Source of the DNA: Salvelinus alpinus
Taxonomy: Eukaryota > Chordata > Actinopteri > Salmoniformes > Salmonidae
DNA: 64,000 nt
Direction: 5' to 3'
Assembly: GCF_045679555.1 (NCBI RefSeq)
Contig: NC_092087.1
Span: forward strand, 81,462,901 to 81,526,900
Shown in pieces: positions 36,141 to 47,022 of the stretch; within the stretch, counting starts at the first letter, position 1; every line of letters begins with the position of its first letter. The notes below the pieces were generated by a model. It saw only the letters and a list, made by a program, of their open reading frames with translations, made no database searches and was not told where the DNA came from. The translations under genes and the position numbers were made by a program.

Positions 36141-36732
36141 GGCAGATACTTTTACTACAGGAATTGTGAGGATAATGCACGTTACTGTTTCACCAAATCA
36201 TTGTTTTAATAGCCTGTAAAAATAGGACGTTTGGACTGAGGTGAGCGTGTAATGTGACCAACTAAAAATGTAACTTGCGACACGTTAAAGGGTGGCAAAA
36301 TGCAAATAAATGTTCAGTCAGGAGCCCTGGAAGACAACTGTCGTTATCAGATAGTACGCGATGCAAGAGCTGTTCAAATTTTCTTTAGCGATAGTTTCTT
36401 ACGCCTCATCACGCCATCCATGTCCACTTTCATTCATCCCACCCTCTCTCTTTTCAAGTTGAGAACTGACAGATGTGAGTGGGAGACGCAAAAATTGCAA
36501 TATCTGCTAATGGGGACAGATTGGTATATAATGAGAAGAAACCGTGAAGCTTAAATATAAACTGCTTAAAAGGTGTGAAGTGATTGCAGACTGGCATTTA
36601 AAACTGCCAATTACGCTGTAATATGGGCCAGGCTCAGCCGGCGCAAAAAGACGCTGTCATAAGTGCTTTCCTGGGGGTGGGTGTTAAAAGGAACAACCAG
36701 CTTTCATATGTTCTCATGTTCTGTGTTCCTAA
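36141..36732. other. Mixed intronic sequence with an inverted hAT piece
   Basis: Mostly unrecognised. GGAACAACCAGCTTTCATAT at about 36690 is the reverse complement of part of the hAT element at 33365-36140, directly upstream of a second hAT family copy. Confidence 0.5.
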
Positions 36733-37017
36733 TAGGGATGCACCGAGGTTACATTTTTGGCCGATATCCAATATATTCCTTGCCAAAAAACCTGATACCG
36801 ATATTTAACATTTTAGCGGCCTTTTAAGCATTCTTGTACAGTTATATAGTTGAAACACACAAGTTATTTTGTTGGCATTTACCTATGTCCATGTGTAGCG
36901 CAGTATTTTTCGTGGCATCATTACGTCATCTACCTACATTATATAGGTATGCACGTCAGCTTTGACATCAGTTTTGCACATCGGTGTTAAACTAGACATC
37001 GGGCTGATGCCGATGTC
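36733..37017 (-). mobile_element. hAT-like element (AGGGATGCA end), truncated but uninterrupted
   Basis: It starts AGGGATGCACCGAGGTTACA and runs through GCCAAAAAACCTGATACCGA, TGTTGGCATTTACCTATGTC and AAACTAGACATCGGGCTGAT. It is the same family as the heavily interrupted copy at 22385-28068, and provides its uninterrupted sequence. It is cut off at about 37017. Confidence 0.75.
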
Positions 37018-37317
37018 TTCAAGTCTTCAATATTCCCAGGTAAGAAGGTTTAAGTTGTAGTTATTATAGGACTATTTCTCTCTATACCATTTGTAATTCA
37101 TATAGCTTTCACTATTGGATGCTCTAATAGGTACTTTAGTATTGCCAGCCTAATCTCGGGAGTTGATAGGCTTGAAGTCATAAACAGCGCAATGCTTGAA
37201 GCACAGCGAAGAGCTGCTGGCAAATGGAGGAAAGTGCTGTTTGAATGAATGCTTACGAGCCTGCTGCTGCCTACCACCGCTCAGTCAGACTGCTCTATCA
37301 AATCATAAATTATAATA

Positions 37318-38844
37318 CACTGCTCCAAAAAATAAAGGGAACACCTAAACAACACAATGTAACTCCAAGTCAATCACACTTCTGTGAAATCAAACTGTCC
37401 ACTTAGGAAGCAACACTGATTGACAATAAATTTCACATGCTGTTGTGCAAATGGAATAGACAACAGGTGGAAATTATAGGCAATTAGCAAGACACCCCCA
37501 ATAAAGGAGTGGTTCTGCAGGGGGTGACCACAGACCACTTCTCAGTTCCTATGCTTCCTGGCTGATGTTTTGGTCACTTTTGAATGCTGGCGGTGCTTTC
37601 ACTCTAGTGGTAGCATGAGACGGAGTCTACAACCCACACAAGTGGCTCAGGTAGTGCAGCTCATCCAGGATGGCACATCAATGCGAGCTGTGGCAAGAAG
37701 GTTTGCTGTGTCTGTCAGCGTAGTGTCCAGAGCATGGAGGCGCTACCAGGAGACAGGCCAGTACATCAGGAGACGTGGAGGAGGCCGTAGGAGGGCAACA
37801 ACCCAGCAGCAGGACCGCTACCTCCGCCTTTGAGCAGGAGGAGCACTGCCAGAGCCCTGCAAAATGACCTCCAGCAGGCCACAACTGTGCATGTGTCTGC
37901 TCAAACGGTCAGAAACAGACTCCATGAGGGTGGTATGAGGGCCCGACGTCCACAGGTGGGGGTTGTGCTTACAGCCCAACACCGTGCAGGACGTTTGGCA
38001 TTTGCCAGAGAACACCAAGATTGGCAAATTCGCCACTGGTGCCCTGTGCTCTTCACAGATGAAAGCAGGTTCACACAGAGCACGTGACAGACGTGACAGA
38101 GTCTGGAGACGCCATGGAGAACGTTCTGCTGCCTGCAACATCCTCCAGCATGACCAGTTTGGCGGTGGGTCAGTCATGGTGTGGGGTGGCATTTCTTTGG
38201 GGGGGGCCGCACAGCCCTCCATGTGCTCGCCAGAGGTAGCCTGACTGCCATTAGGTACCGAGATGAGGTCCCTGGGTTCCTCCTAATGCAAGACAATGCT
38301 AGACCTCATGTGGCTGGAGTGTGTCAGCAGTTCCTGCAAGAGGAAGGCATTGATGCTATGGACTGGCCCGCCCGTTCTCCAGACCTGAATGCAATTGAGC
38401 ACATCTGGGACATCATGTCTCGCTCCATCCACCAACGCCACACCACAGACTGTCCAGGAGTTGGCGGATGCTTTAGTCCAGGTCTGGGAGGAGATCCCTC
38501 AGGAGACCATCCGCCAATTCATCAGGAGCATGCCCAGGCATTGTAGGGAGGTCATACAGGCACGTAGAGGACACACACACTACTGAGCCTCATTTTGACT
38601 TGTTTTAAGGACATTACATCAAAGTTGGATCAGCCTGTAGTGTGGTTTTCCACTTTAATTTTGAGTGTGACTCCAAATCCAGACCTCCATGGGTTGATAA
38701 ATTTGATTTCCATTGATAATTTTTGTGTGATTTTGTTGTTAGCACATTCAACTATGTAAAGAAAAAAGTATTTAATAAGAATATTTCATTCATTCAGATC
38801 TAGGATGTGTTATTTTAGTGTTCCCTTTATTTTTTTGAGCAGTG
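37318..38844 (+). mobile_element. Full-length Tc1-family transposon
   Basis: CACTGCTCCAAAAAATAAAG at the left pairs with CTTTATTTTTTTGAGCAGTG at the right, with TA at 37316-37317 and 38845-38846. Its length of 1527 bp is normal for Tc1 elements. It is inserted in hAT-type sequence (CTAGAGGTCGACC follows at 38853). A deleted relative lies at 968-1602. Confidence 0.92.
37570..38586 (+). pseudogene. Tc1-family DDE transposase, frameshifted
   Basis: Plus-strand pieces: 37615-37833 with [18 protein letters not shown] and [20 protein letters not shown], ending in a premature TGA; 37830-38087 with RSTARALQNDLQQATTVHVS and VLFTDESRFT (first catalytic Asp); then GGGSVMVWGGISL; 38181-38546 with LMQDNARPHVAGVCQQFLQE (second Asp) and DLNAIEHIWDIMSRS (final Glu); and the tail in another frame to 38586 (QTVQELADALVQVWEEIPQE). 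At least three frameshifts. All three catalytic residues survive. Confidence 0.88.
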
Positions 38845-38865
38845 TATAATAACTAGAGGTCGACC

Positions 38866-39785
38866 TGGACATGACACAGGGATTCCGTGGCCACATCATC
38901 ACGTGATAACTTTTTTTACTTCGCACAAGTTGGGACAGGAGCTCCTCAAGAGGAAGCTGACGATGGTAGGAACAGTACAAAAATTTAACAAGTCAGAGCT
39001 CCCACCTCAGCTGTTGAATACACGTAACAGGCCTATCAATTCCTCGAAGTTCGCATTCAAGGCTGACATGTCCGTAGTGTCCTACGTGCCAAAGGCAAAA
39101 ATGTGGTACTCATGAATACGCTGCAAAGGGATGGGAGAATCTGTGGCCAGGAATATCAAAAACCAGAAATAATAATGATAACAATGCCACAAAAGGAGGG
39201 GTGGACAATTTAGACAAGCTGGTGACTGGCTACAGCTGCAAAAGAAGAACCCTATGCTGGCCACTTGTGATTACCTTCAACATCTTGGACATCTCAACGT
39301 ACAACACGTTTGTCATCTAGATGGCGTTGAACCCAGATTGGAACAGAGGGAAGCTCCAGAGGAGAAAGCTCTTTCTTGAAGAGCTGGTCATGGCATTGGT
39401 AAGACCTCAAATCCAGAGGAAACATATCCCAAGGAACCCAGCTTCTGCAGCCATTGTGAGTAGGATTCATGGATGCTGGTGCACCATCCGCCCGACCCAC
39501 AGAACCAACAACTACAATACCGGAAGTGTGAGTGGTGTGTGTCTGACTCTCCTACCTTGGCCTGATGTAACTATATATGTGAGTGAGATGTTAGTAAAAT
39601 TCCTGAACTAAGCATTTCCATCATTCTAGATTGCAGCCAGTAACAACAAGAAGAAGCTCTGCAATGTGTGTGGACCCAAGAAGGACAGGAAGATAGTACA
39701 CATGCATCAAGTGCAAGAAATACATTTGCAACACACACACAGTAAAACTCTGTCTCTCATGTGGTGTGTAGACTGGCCTTAATTT
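38866..39785 (+). pseudogene. piggyBac-type transposase C-terminal half with zinc-binding tail
   Basis: Plus-strand frames give FFTSHKLGQELLKRKLTMVG, KSELPPQLLNTRNRPINSSK and MSVVSYVPKAK near 38903-39115, then KGGVDNLDKLVTGYSCKRRT (with the G-V-D-x-x-D catalytic Asp), ALNPDWNRGKLQRRKLFLEE and, after frameshifts, LCNVCGPKKDRK, CIKCKKYICNTHT and LCLSCGV before a stop near 39769-39771. This matches vertebrate piggyBac-derived (PGBD4-like) transposases with the C-terminal cysteine-rich domain that binds terminal repeats. The N-terminal half is missing. Confidence 0.82.
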
Positions 39786-40069
39786 GTGTTCAATGAGGCT
39801 CATTTATAATTTCCATAAAATACTGTATGTAAAATTGGTCCTTACAATTTGTTGAGTTCAAAGCAATAAACATCAAGTGATGAAAACCTTGTTTCATTTA
39901 TATTTGTTCAAGACAAACATGATTTATTCCACCCATGTCTTGATTATAATAGATTTGTTTACAAAAATCACATTTTATCCGAAGAAAACCGCAGTCAGTC
40001 AATATTAAGTATTTTTACGTAAATTGTTATGGCTGTATTGTTTTAAAAACCCAATAATATTATGGGTCC
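39786..40069. other. AT-rich sequence after the piggyBac remnant
   Basis: No gene. It might include the 3' untranslated part of the piggyBac element, but no terminal repeat next to a TTAA was recognised. Confidence 0.4.
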
Positions 40070-40417
40070 ATCAGCCCAGCGAACATTGGGTGAATAACAA
40101 AAACATGAACACCACACAAGGTTTAAGTGCCTGTAGGTACCAGGCACACCAGTTTGAGTGTCAAGAACTGCAACGTTGCTGGGTTTCTCAAGCTCAACAG
40201 TTTCCTGTGTGTATCAAGAATGGTCCACCACACAAAGGACATCCAGCCAACTTGACAACTGTGGGAAGCATTGGAGCCAACATGGGCGAGCATCCCTGTG
40301 GAACGCTTTTGACACCTTGTAGAGTCCATGCCCTGACAAATTGAGGCTGTGCTGAGGGCAAAAGGGGGTGCAACTCATCAGGAAGGTGTTCTTAATGTTT
40401 TGTACACTGAGTGTACT
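40070..40417 (-). mobile_element. Tc1-like element fragment
   Basis: It ends with ATGTTTTGTACACTGAGTGT, the reverse complement of a salmonid Tc1-like terminus. The adjacent sequence (GGACATCCAGCCAACTTGAC, GCATCCCTGTGGAACGCTTT) belongs to the same family's body from memory. The other end is missing. Confidence 0.6.
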
Positions 40418-42057
40418 GCATGTTTGCTGCAGAGAGACAATAGACCGCATGAGAAAACAAGGTTGTGATAAGGCAAGTGTGCTGAAAACATGTTGGCTCA
40501 CTATTTAAAAAGGTTGAGGACAAGCTATAGGATGAAAAATACAGGCGTATAGGCGCAGGTACAGCCGACTAGCGCTAGCTAATGCTACCTACAGGAGCAA
40601 AATATATTTCTCTATTTTACAAATTGACACTTGGAGTCAAATATCGATAGAATATCATCCAAAAATGACATTACAATATGTAAATGTTTAGATTCCCTCC
40701 CATTTAACATGAATTGTCATTACTAATCGTTGATTTAACAATTAGCCTCAAACGGATACGATTTAGCTTGTTTTTTGTAATTAAATTTCTACTTTGGGAT
40801 AGTAATTTCTGAATGAGTTAATCTGAATGAGCAGAGCTATGCCTCTTCACTAAAAACTCTAGAGAATGACAGCCAAGATATAAACTAAGCCAGTAAATAG
40901 CCAGCAAACAACGAACCAACCTCCTTCTCTCCAACTACCTTTACGCAATGGTGCTGTTCAACACACACGACTTACTACAACGGCCTGCCTTGAGAGTAGC
41001 TGCTGAGCACACAAGTAGCTAAGCCTAGAGCTGGCTACATCAAGACGTGGGCAATGTGTGCACTAGTACGGCACACACCCACTGACTAAAGTATTGGTGA
41101 TGAGGGGAATTGAAGGGGGAGGGGGCAATGTGACCCTGCTGGGGTGACAGATGGCCTGAATAGGGGGTGAGGGGCACGTGTTTGCACTCTGTGACTTCAA
41201 TGAAAGGCGTACCCCCACCCCCCCACCAAGGGAGTGATGTGCAACCCAAACTGGGACTCTGGGCAGGGACCCAAAGTCAGGGCAGGGGATGCTCCTACGG
41301 GGCTCTCCAGGCATGACCGAAGACACTAAGGGGGAAAATGCACACCGTGTCTAGGGTAATTTACTGCTAACAGACCCTAGTGTTCCCACACTTCCAGGCT
41401 CTGCTGGGCTAAAATGGCAATTGGAGATTGAACACTTGGGGTCGATAATAATATATATAGCAGGGGTTGGATGCGTTAGGGGATTTTACAATGGATTGTG
41501 TGCGAATAACATGGTCATCACCAAAGATATGTTGCATTGGTTATTGTCTCTGTAGCCAATATAGTGAAAGAGGCATGGTGCATTCACACCTACAATCCGC
41601 ACATTCTGGGTCAGTAACTTTTTATCGTGAACATTTGAAAGCGGTAGGCCATACAGGTGTATTCTATCAGCAGTGGGAAACCCATATGAACAGATATGGA
41701 GCATGATATAGCAATGAAAAGTGACAACTGTCAAGATATTGGGACATAACACCGCATTTTATCACATTGACACAACATGCAATCAAATGCATGACAGTGT
41801 GGGAGTGGGACATGATAGGCCTATGGTTAAATTACTTGAATCTGACCATGGCATCAGTTGGCCTACTCTGAGCCAGTTAGGCGTGCAGCAGGGTGCAAGA
41901 CTGTGCCTAAACTGTTTCTGCAAATAAAGGCCTGCTATCAAGATGTTTGACGAAGGTAAACATGGACATCATTTAGCTGAGTCCCCAATCACTATAATAA
42001 AGTAATTCCATTTTGATAGGGGTATAACGGTTAGTTTTCAACAGAGTATCTGGCATG
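40418..42057. other. CREBBP intron 1, unrecognised
   Basis: No convincing gene or repeat. Short frames at 41040-41927 lack any recognisable motif or splice context. Confidence 0.45.
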
Positions 42058-42065
42058 ATTTAGGC

Positions 42066-42258
42066 CAGGAATGGGCAACTCCCGTCCTCGGGGCCAGAGT
42101 GTTGTTACTTTTCCCCCCATCCCTTGGAAACATAGCTGATTAAACTAATTGTATTCTAAACTGAAGACCATGATTAGTTGATTATTGGAGTCAGTTGTGT
42201 TAGCTGGGGCAAAAGTGACACCAATCAGCCCCCCGAGGACTGGAATTGCCCACCCCTG
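42066..42258. mobile_element. hAT-type MITE
   Basis: The terminal repeats are CAGGAATGGGCAACTCCCGT and the reverse complement of GGAATTGCCCACCCCTG. Eight-base flanks ATTTAGGC (42058-42065) and ATTAAGGC (42259-42266) match at 7 of 8, the target-duplication length of hAT elements. No coding sequence. Confidence 0.75.
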
Positions 42259-42266
42259 ATTAAGGC

Positions 42267-42710
42267 TGTCACCAATGACATTTCGACAAGTATGTTGCTA
42301 CTTTGCGCTGAAGGGTAGCCATGTTGACATAGCAGATCAAGCAATTGCTAAACATGTCTCTAGCTAAACATCTAAGCATTAGCTAGTTAAGTGTTGCTTT
42401 AGTTAACAATAGCTTTATAAAAACTAAAATAACTAGCCCTGTTTTCCAACATGTCAGAAATGACAGGGATGGACGCGTAACGTTGGCAACAAAGTTTTGT
42501 TAGCGGCCAAGCTAGCTAACTAAGGTTTGCTAACTGCTTTGTACAGCTGTTTGAATGACAAACGTCAATTGAATGAATAACTAGTTAACGTTAGCTAGCT
42601 AAATATCTGGACACACAGAACAAGTCATACAAAACAAATAACATTTTACTAACTAAAGTAGCTAGGTAACGTTAGCTAGCAGGTTAAGTTGGTTTGTGGG
42701 CCTTCCTTAC
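42267..42710. other. CREBBP intron 1 start
   Basis: AT-rich intron with many GCTAGC/TAGCTA motifs, which are common in fish intronic DNA. The donor of exon 1 (GTAAGG) is at 42710. Nothing else was recognised. Confidence 0.5.
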
Positions 42711-42798
42711 CTGGTCCATCTGACGCTGACAGCGCAGGTGAATTCAGCTTCGGTCGCTTTGAGTTGGGAGGTCCGACGTCGAGCAGGTTTTCAGCCAT
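42711..42798 (-). CDS. crebbp: CREBBP exon 1 coding part (start codon)
   Basis: ATG is the complement of CAT at 42796-42798. The 88 bp encode MAENLLDVGPPNSKRPKLNS followed by PALSASDGP and one base of the next codon, then the donor GTAAGG. MAENLLD-x-GPP-x-x-KR-x-KL is the signature N-terminus of CBP/p300, with a basic KRPKL motif proposed as a nuclear signal. The start is chosen for this match; the splice phase to exon 2 (G plus TG gives Val) is exact. Intron 1 is 21.8 kb and houses most of the transposons in the window. Confidence 0.95.
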
Positions 42799-43700
42799 TG
42801 TGATCTTTAATGGATTTCTTATTTAATTATTTGAAAAAAGGAAATTCCTGGGACAGAAAAGGTTGTTCTGACAACCTCCACCTTTCTCTAGTTAGCACGT
42901 TAGCAAGCGGTTTGCTCGCTAACGTTGGCTAACTGGCTAATTTTCTAGCAGTGAGGGTGAAAATTTCAAAAAAGATGCAACAGCGCCCCGCTTCGCCACC
43001 GCCATTCAACCCATGATAATCCAACAACCAACACCCACATTATCGTTAAATAACCCCAATAAAAAAAATCCCATGAAAAATGTACGTTAAAATTAAATCT
43101 AAAAACATTAACATGGATTGTATTCCTGTCCCATAAATCGCTAATTTTAGATGTTCTAACAGCTCATTTTTATGACGTCAAATGTCTTCATGCAAAAATG
43201 GTTTGAAGCTCCATAAAATGCACAACTGCAAAAAAATTATATATTTTTGCAAAACTGTCAGTAAGAAGCTGTCTCTTCTCCGGTTATCCCCGGTAAACAA
43301 TACTGCTCCGAACGGCGATAGGGGCTCGAGCGCCGCACTTACGTGAAATCAGATATACGGGGTATTCTTGCCGACGACGACCGATCGAATTCCCGTTTTT
43401 TCGTCAAAAATACTTCAGAAATTGTGAAAATACTTCGTTTTCAGGGGAAGTTTGCCGTTAAACCTCGGTTTGGATGCTCAATTTCTAAATAAAAATTTGT
43501 GATCTACCGAAATCCTAATTCCGAGCCACGACAAGATGGCGGCTGTTGATTCCTTCGGTACAAAAAGTTTTTTTCTCTCTTTTCCAGATAGATAGACTGT
43601 AGAGGGGGAGGGGTCGCGCAATCACGCCCTACGTAAACCTATGGCAAAAGCTTCGGAATGCGTCACACGAAATTCTCCTAAAATTCCACTACGGGGCGGT
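42799..43700 (-). promoter_or_regulatory. crebbp: Putative CREBBP promoter and 5' UTR
   Basis: The sequence upstream of the ATG becomes richer in CpG than the surroundings, particularly at 42980-43010 and 43270-43560 (GAACGGCGATAGG, CGAGCGCCGC, GCCGACGACGACCGATCG). It contains YY1-type motifs: CAAGATGGCGGC on the plus strand at 43532-43543, and the complement of CGCCATT at 43001-43007. A perfect CRE lies at 43173-43180. No TATA box at a credible distance was recognised. The transcription start is not determined, so limits are approximate. Confidence 0.5.
43173..43180. promoter_or_regulatory. Consensus cAMP response element
   Basis: TGACGTCA, the full palindromic CREB/ATF site, lies 375 bp upstream of the CREBBP start codon in the putative promoter. 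The match is exact; function is inferred only. Confidence 0.5.
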
Positions 43701-45108
43701 AAGAGACCTTATGAGAATTAATATTCACCGTAATAACTTGGTAATAAATAGGCTATTGATTCTTCACGCCAATATCGCTGTTGTAAAGGGAGGCAGTGCA
43801 ATGCATTGCAAATGAGAAATAACATTTGTGAATTCTTCACTAAAATGTGTGGATCAATGCAGCTAGGCCGAAGTCACTATCTGATCAGTCTTCTCTAACA
43901 TGAAATATGGCTAAAATGAAGATGACACAAGTAAACAAAGGTTTGGATCCTTTAATTTCTGTACTTTTCTTGATTTACCTGCCAGGCCTACCTTCCCACT
44001 GGCCTCATCTCTCCTGTGTATGTTGGCACACAATGTTGCTTTCCTCCTATCACCCAAACAAACCCTCCAATGTCCATCTTCTTTAATAAATGGCAGTGTG
44101 ATGGACTTTGGATTGTCTAATAAGCCTAATAGGTCTCCACATTAACATCAGGCTCTTGAATTAAGGAACAAAATATATTACTATTGTACTTATGCTAGTT
44201 GCAGGGGATTGTTGGTTGTCATAATTATGGTAGAAATATTGCTGCACTTGCAGCATCTAAAATACTTATTTTGACAAGCCCTTGAAAGATCATACGTAAT
44301 ATATCATTCACACAGTCACCCAGACAGCCAGGCAGACGACAAAACAGTTTGATATTGAAGTGTTCTCCTGTTCATCGTTTTTCACAAAAAGTCCAAATCT
44401 GGCTCAGGCACATGTACAAAAAGTTGAAACAAAATCATAAATGTGACATCAAATACATATTGCATATGTACATACATAGTGAGTGCCTTGTGCAAATGTA
44501 TACAGATTATGTTCATCGTGTTTAAAAATGATACATTGGCTATGGTTAATGTGCACAATAACAAATAAACAAACACAATAGCACACTGACTGATTGAAAA
44601 AGGCAAATATAAACAAGCAAAAAAACACAACATACATCTCAGATAAAACAAATTAAAACACTTGGCTTTTTTCAATATATATTGTTATCCCCAGTGTGGA
44701 AATAACACATTGGAGCTAATTTACTATGGTTAATTTACAATAGCAGTGAAAGAAAGTGAGTGTGCAATTTAATCGCGAGTGAATTATCAACTTTTTTTGC
44801 TTGTGATGATAGTTTGAATGTGCTAACACACCCACAAATATTTAGTATATCTGCACCCCAAACAGTAAAAAGAAGAAAAAAAACTATATTGTCTCAACAA
44901 TTGTATTTACTATGAAGGCCTGGTAAAAGGACTTTTTCTGCAGAAAGAAACACACGCTCAGACACTGGGTCAGTTCAAACAATATATATTTAATCTCTCT
45001 GTTCTATGCATTCTTGATGTTTAAGCTTATGTTAATTACTGAATAATTAGTTTGTTCGTTGTTGGCTTTTGTTTCCCAACTCGTATTAGATATTGTATAG
45101 CATAATTA
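43701..45108. other. Intergenic region, possibly distal ADCY9 3' UTR
   Basis: AT-rich, with no coding potential that resembles a protein. The ADCY9 stop is at 48787-48789 and the gene reads leftwards, so an unusually long 3' UTR could reach here. No polyadenylation site can be chosen with confidence because many TTTATT complements exist. Confidence 0.4.
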
Positions 45109-45283
45109 TCCTGTATGGCTCAGTTGGGTCCTGTATGGCCTGGTTGGTAGAGCATGGCGCTTGTAACGCCAGGATTGGGTGTTTGATTCCCAGGACCACC
45201 CATATGTAAAATGTATGCACGCATGACTGTAAGTCACTTTGTTTAAAAGTGTCTGCTAAATGGCATATATATTATATATTCTT
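45109..45283 (+). mobile_element. tRNA-derived SINE
   Basis: GGTTGGTAGAGCATGGCGCT and ACGCCAGG lie in a tRNA-like head with B-box-like GTTTGATTCC at 45181-45190, followed by a tail with TGTAAGTCACTTTG and GTGTCTGCTAAATGGC. The A-box text TCCTGTATGGCTCAGTTGGG is partly duplicated just upstream (45110-45129). It is a retroposon, not a tRNA gene, because the acceptor stem does not pair. Confidence 0.8.
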
Positions 45284-45465
45284 TTGAAATATACTTGTTG
45301 GGCTCAATTAAAATAGACTTCTGGAGGCTTTATCCATGTCATGAAAGCTAACAAACAAACCCTAAGGTTGGTTAGAAATGTCAAGAGAGGCAAAGAAAGA
45401 AATCAATGACCAATGGCGGGAGTGTATGGGTGAGAAGTGGTAGCAAAAAAACTAAGTATGTCCAT

Positions 45466-45591
<126 letters not shown>

Positions 45592-46931
45592 GAACAAGAA
45601 CAAAGACACACACACAGAGCAAAGTGGTGAAAATGTCAGACTCAAACAAGAAAAGTCAAAGTCATTCCCTCCCATTCCTCCCATTTTACCAGAGAGCACA
45701 GAGTTTGATACAGTTTAGTTTTTACTTATATTCCCTTTTTTATTTCTCAGTATTGGTGAAGGTTTTAGTAAGAGGGTGGCATGCCCATATCCCTCCTCCC
45801 TCTTCTGCCTAGTTCCCTTTAAAAAAATTGTCCCTTGGATACCAGTCTTGGTTACTGTGGCCTTTCACTCCAAACTCAATACAAATCGCTACTGTACTCC
45901 ATCTCACTCTAACTACCAAAATAAATACAAGTGTGATTCAATGCACAAACACTTACTTAAGCAATCATAAACCAAATAGATACACGATTGATGGTAAATA
46001 CGGTCTGCTTCTGTGGAAGTGAAAGATAAAGTATGGCTTTTTCTTCAAGTGTGATAAATAAAAATATATCCAAATATTTAATACAAAGATCCACAGTACT
46101 TTAATTCATAATATAAAAATGGTGTGTGTCGAATTATTAACTATAGTCAGATATATAGAATCTATGAATGTGCTTCAAAGTTATTGGAAGTGGAAAGGCA
46201 TTTGAGGATAAGAATATCAATAAGGCTGACAATAAGCCACCAAACTTTATCCACACAAGATGTCTAGCAAAAGGTACTGACATATTAGAAGTACATATTG
46301 GTGGTAGGTAAACAAAAGTCCCAAACGTTAAACAGACTCAGAATTCTGGCAAGGGTACATTGGCATAATATGAACAACATATAGCACTTAATTCCGATTT
46401 AATAGGATTTCTAGATCTTTTTATGGGCACTCACCTTGAAGTTATAGGCCATCTGCTTTGATTCGCATCATATGTTTATAATTTGTCTGATAGCCCACTT
46501 AAAGACCCTTAAACTAGCTCTTATTGGTTCTCCCTGCAGTTTAGAGTAGAGGTATCCCCAAAGATTACTCATCAGATTATTCTATCCAAGTCCGAGCATC
46601 GACCATTAGGAAGTAAAACACAAAACTGATCCTTGATCAGCACCAAGGGGCAACTTCAACTTTCACTCTTTCTCCTTAGTTAAATAGGCTTGGGGGAAAA
46701 AGCACACGCACACACACTTGACACAGATTTTCATACTACTTTCTGTCTGAAATGTTAGACACAAAAGTGACAGGGCTACAGATGAATCCCCTATAGACCC
46801 TTTCTTTCAGAAGAAAAAGCTTGAGCAGAAAAGAGGGGAAAAGGCAAGGTGAGAGAAAAGAGAAAAGCGAGGGAGCACGGAAGAGACCTTGGGCACACCA
46901 CTCTTCACATAGAATTCACAGAGAATCAGTC

Positions 46932-46938
<7 letters not shown>
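45592..46938. other. Intergenic or ADCY9 3' UTR, unrecognised
   Basis: No gene. A short piece of the CTGATC hairpin family (AACTGATCCTTGATCAGCAC) lies at about 46625-46644. Confidence 0.4.

Positions 46939-47020
<82 letters not shown>
46939..47020. repeat. (GA)n microsatellite, about 41 units
   Basis: Pure GA tract of about 82 bp in a purine-rich context (46810-46960). Confidence 0.98.

Positions 47021-47022
<2 letters not shown>

Noticed and set aside
41040..41927. Cluster of 68-88-codon frames in intron 1
   Set aside because: No recognised family, and frames overlap on opposite strands without a coding signature.
45120..45200. Possible tRNA gene
   Set aside because: It has A- and B-box-like sequence but no paired acceptor stem, and it continues into a SINE tail.
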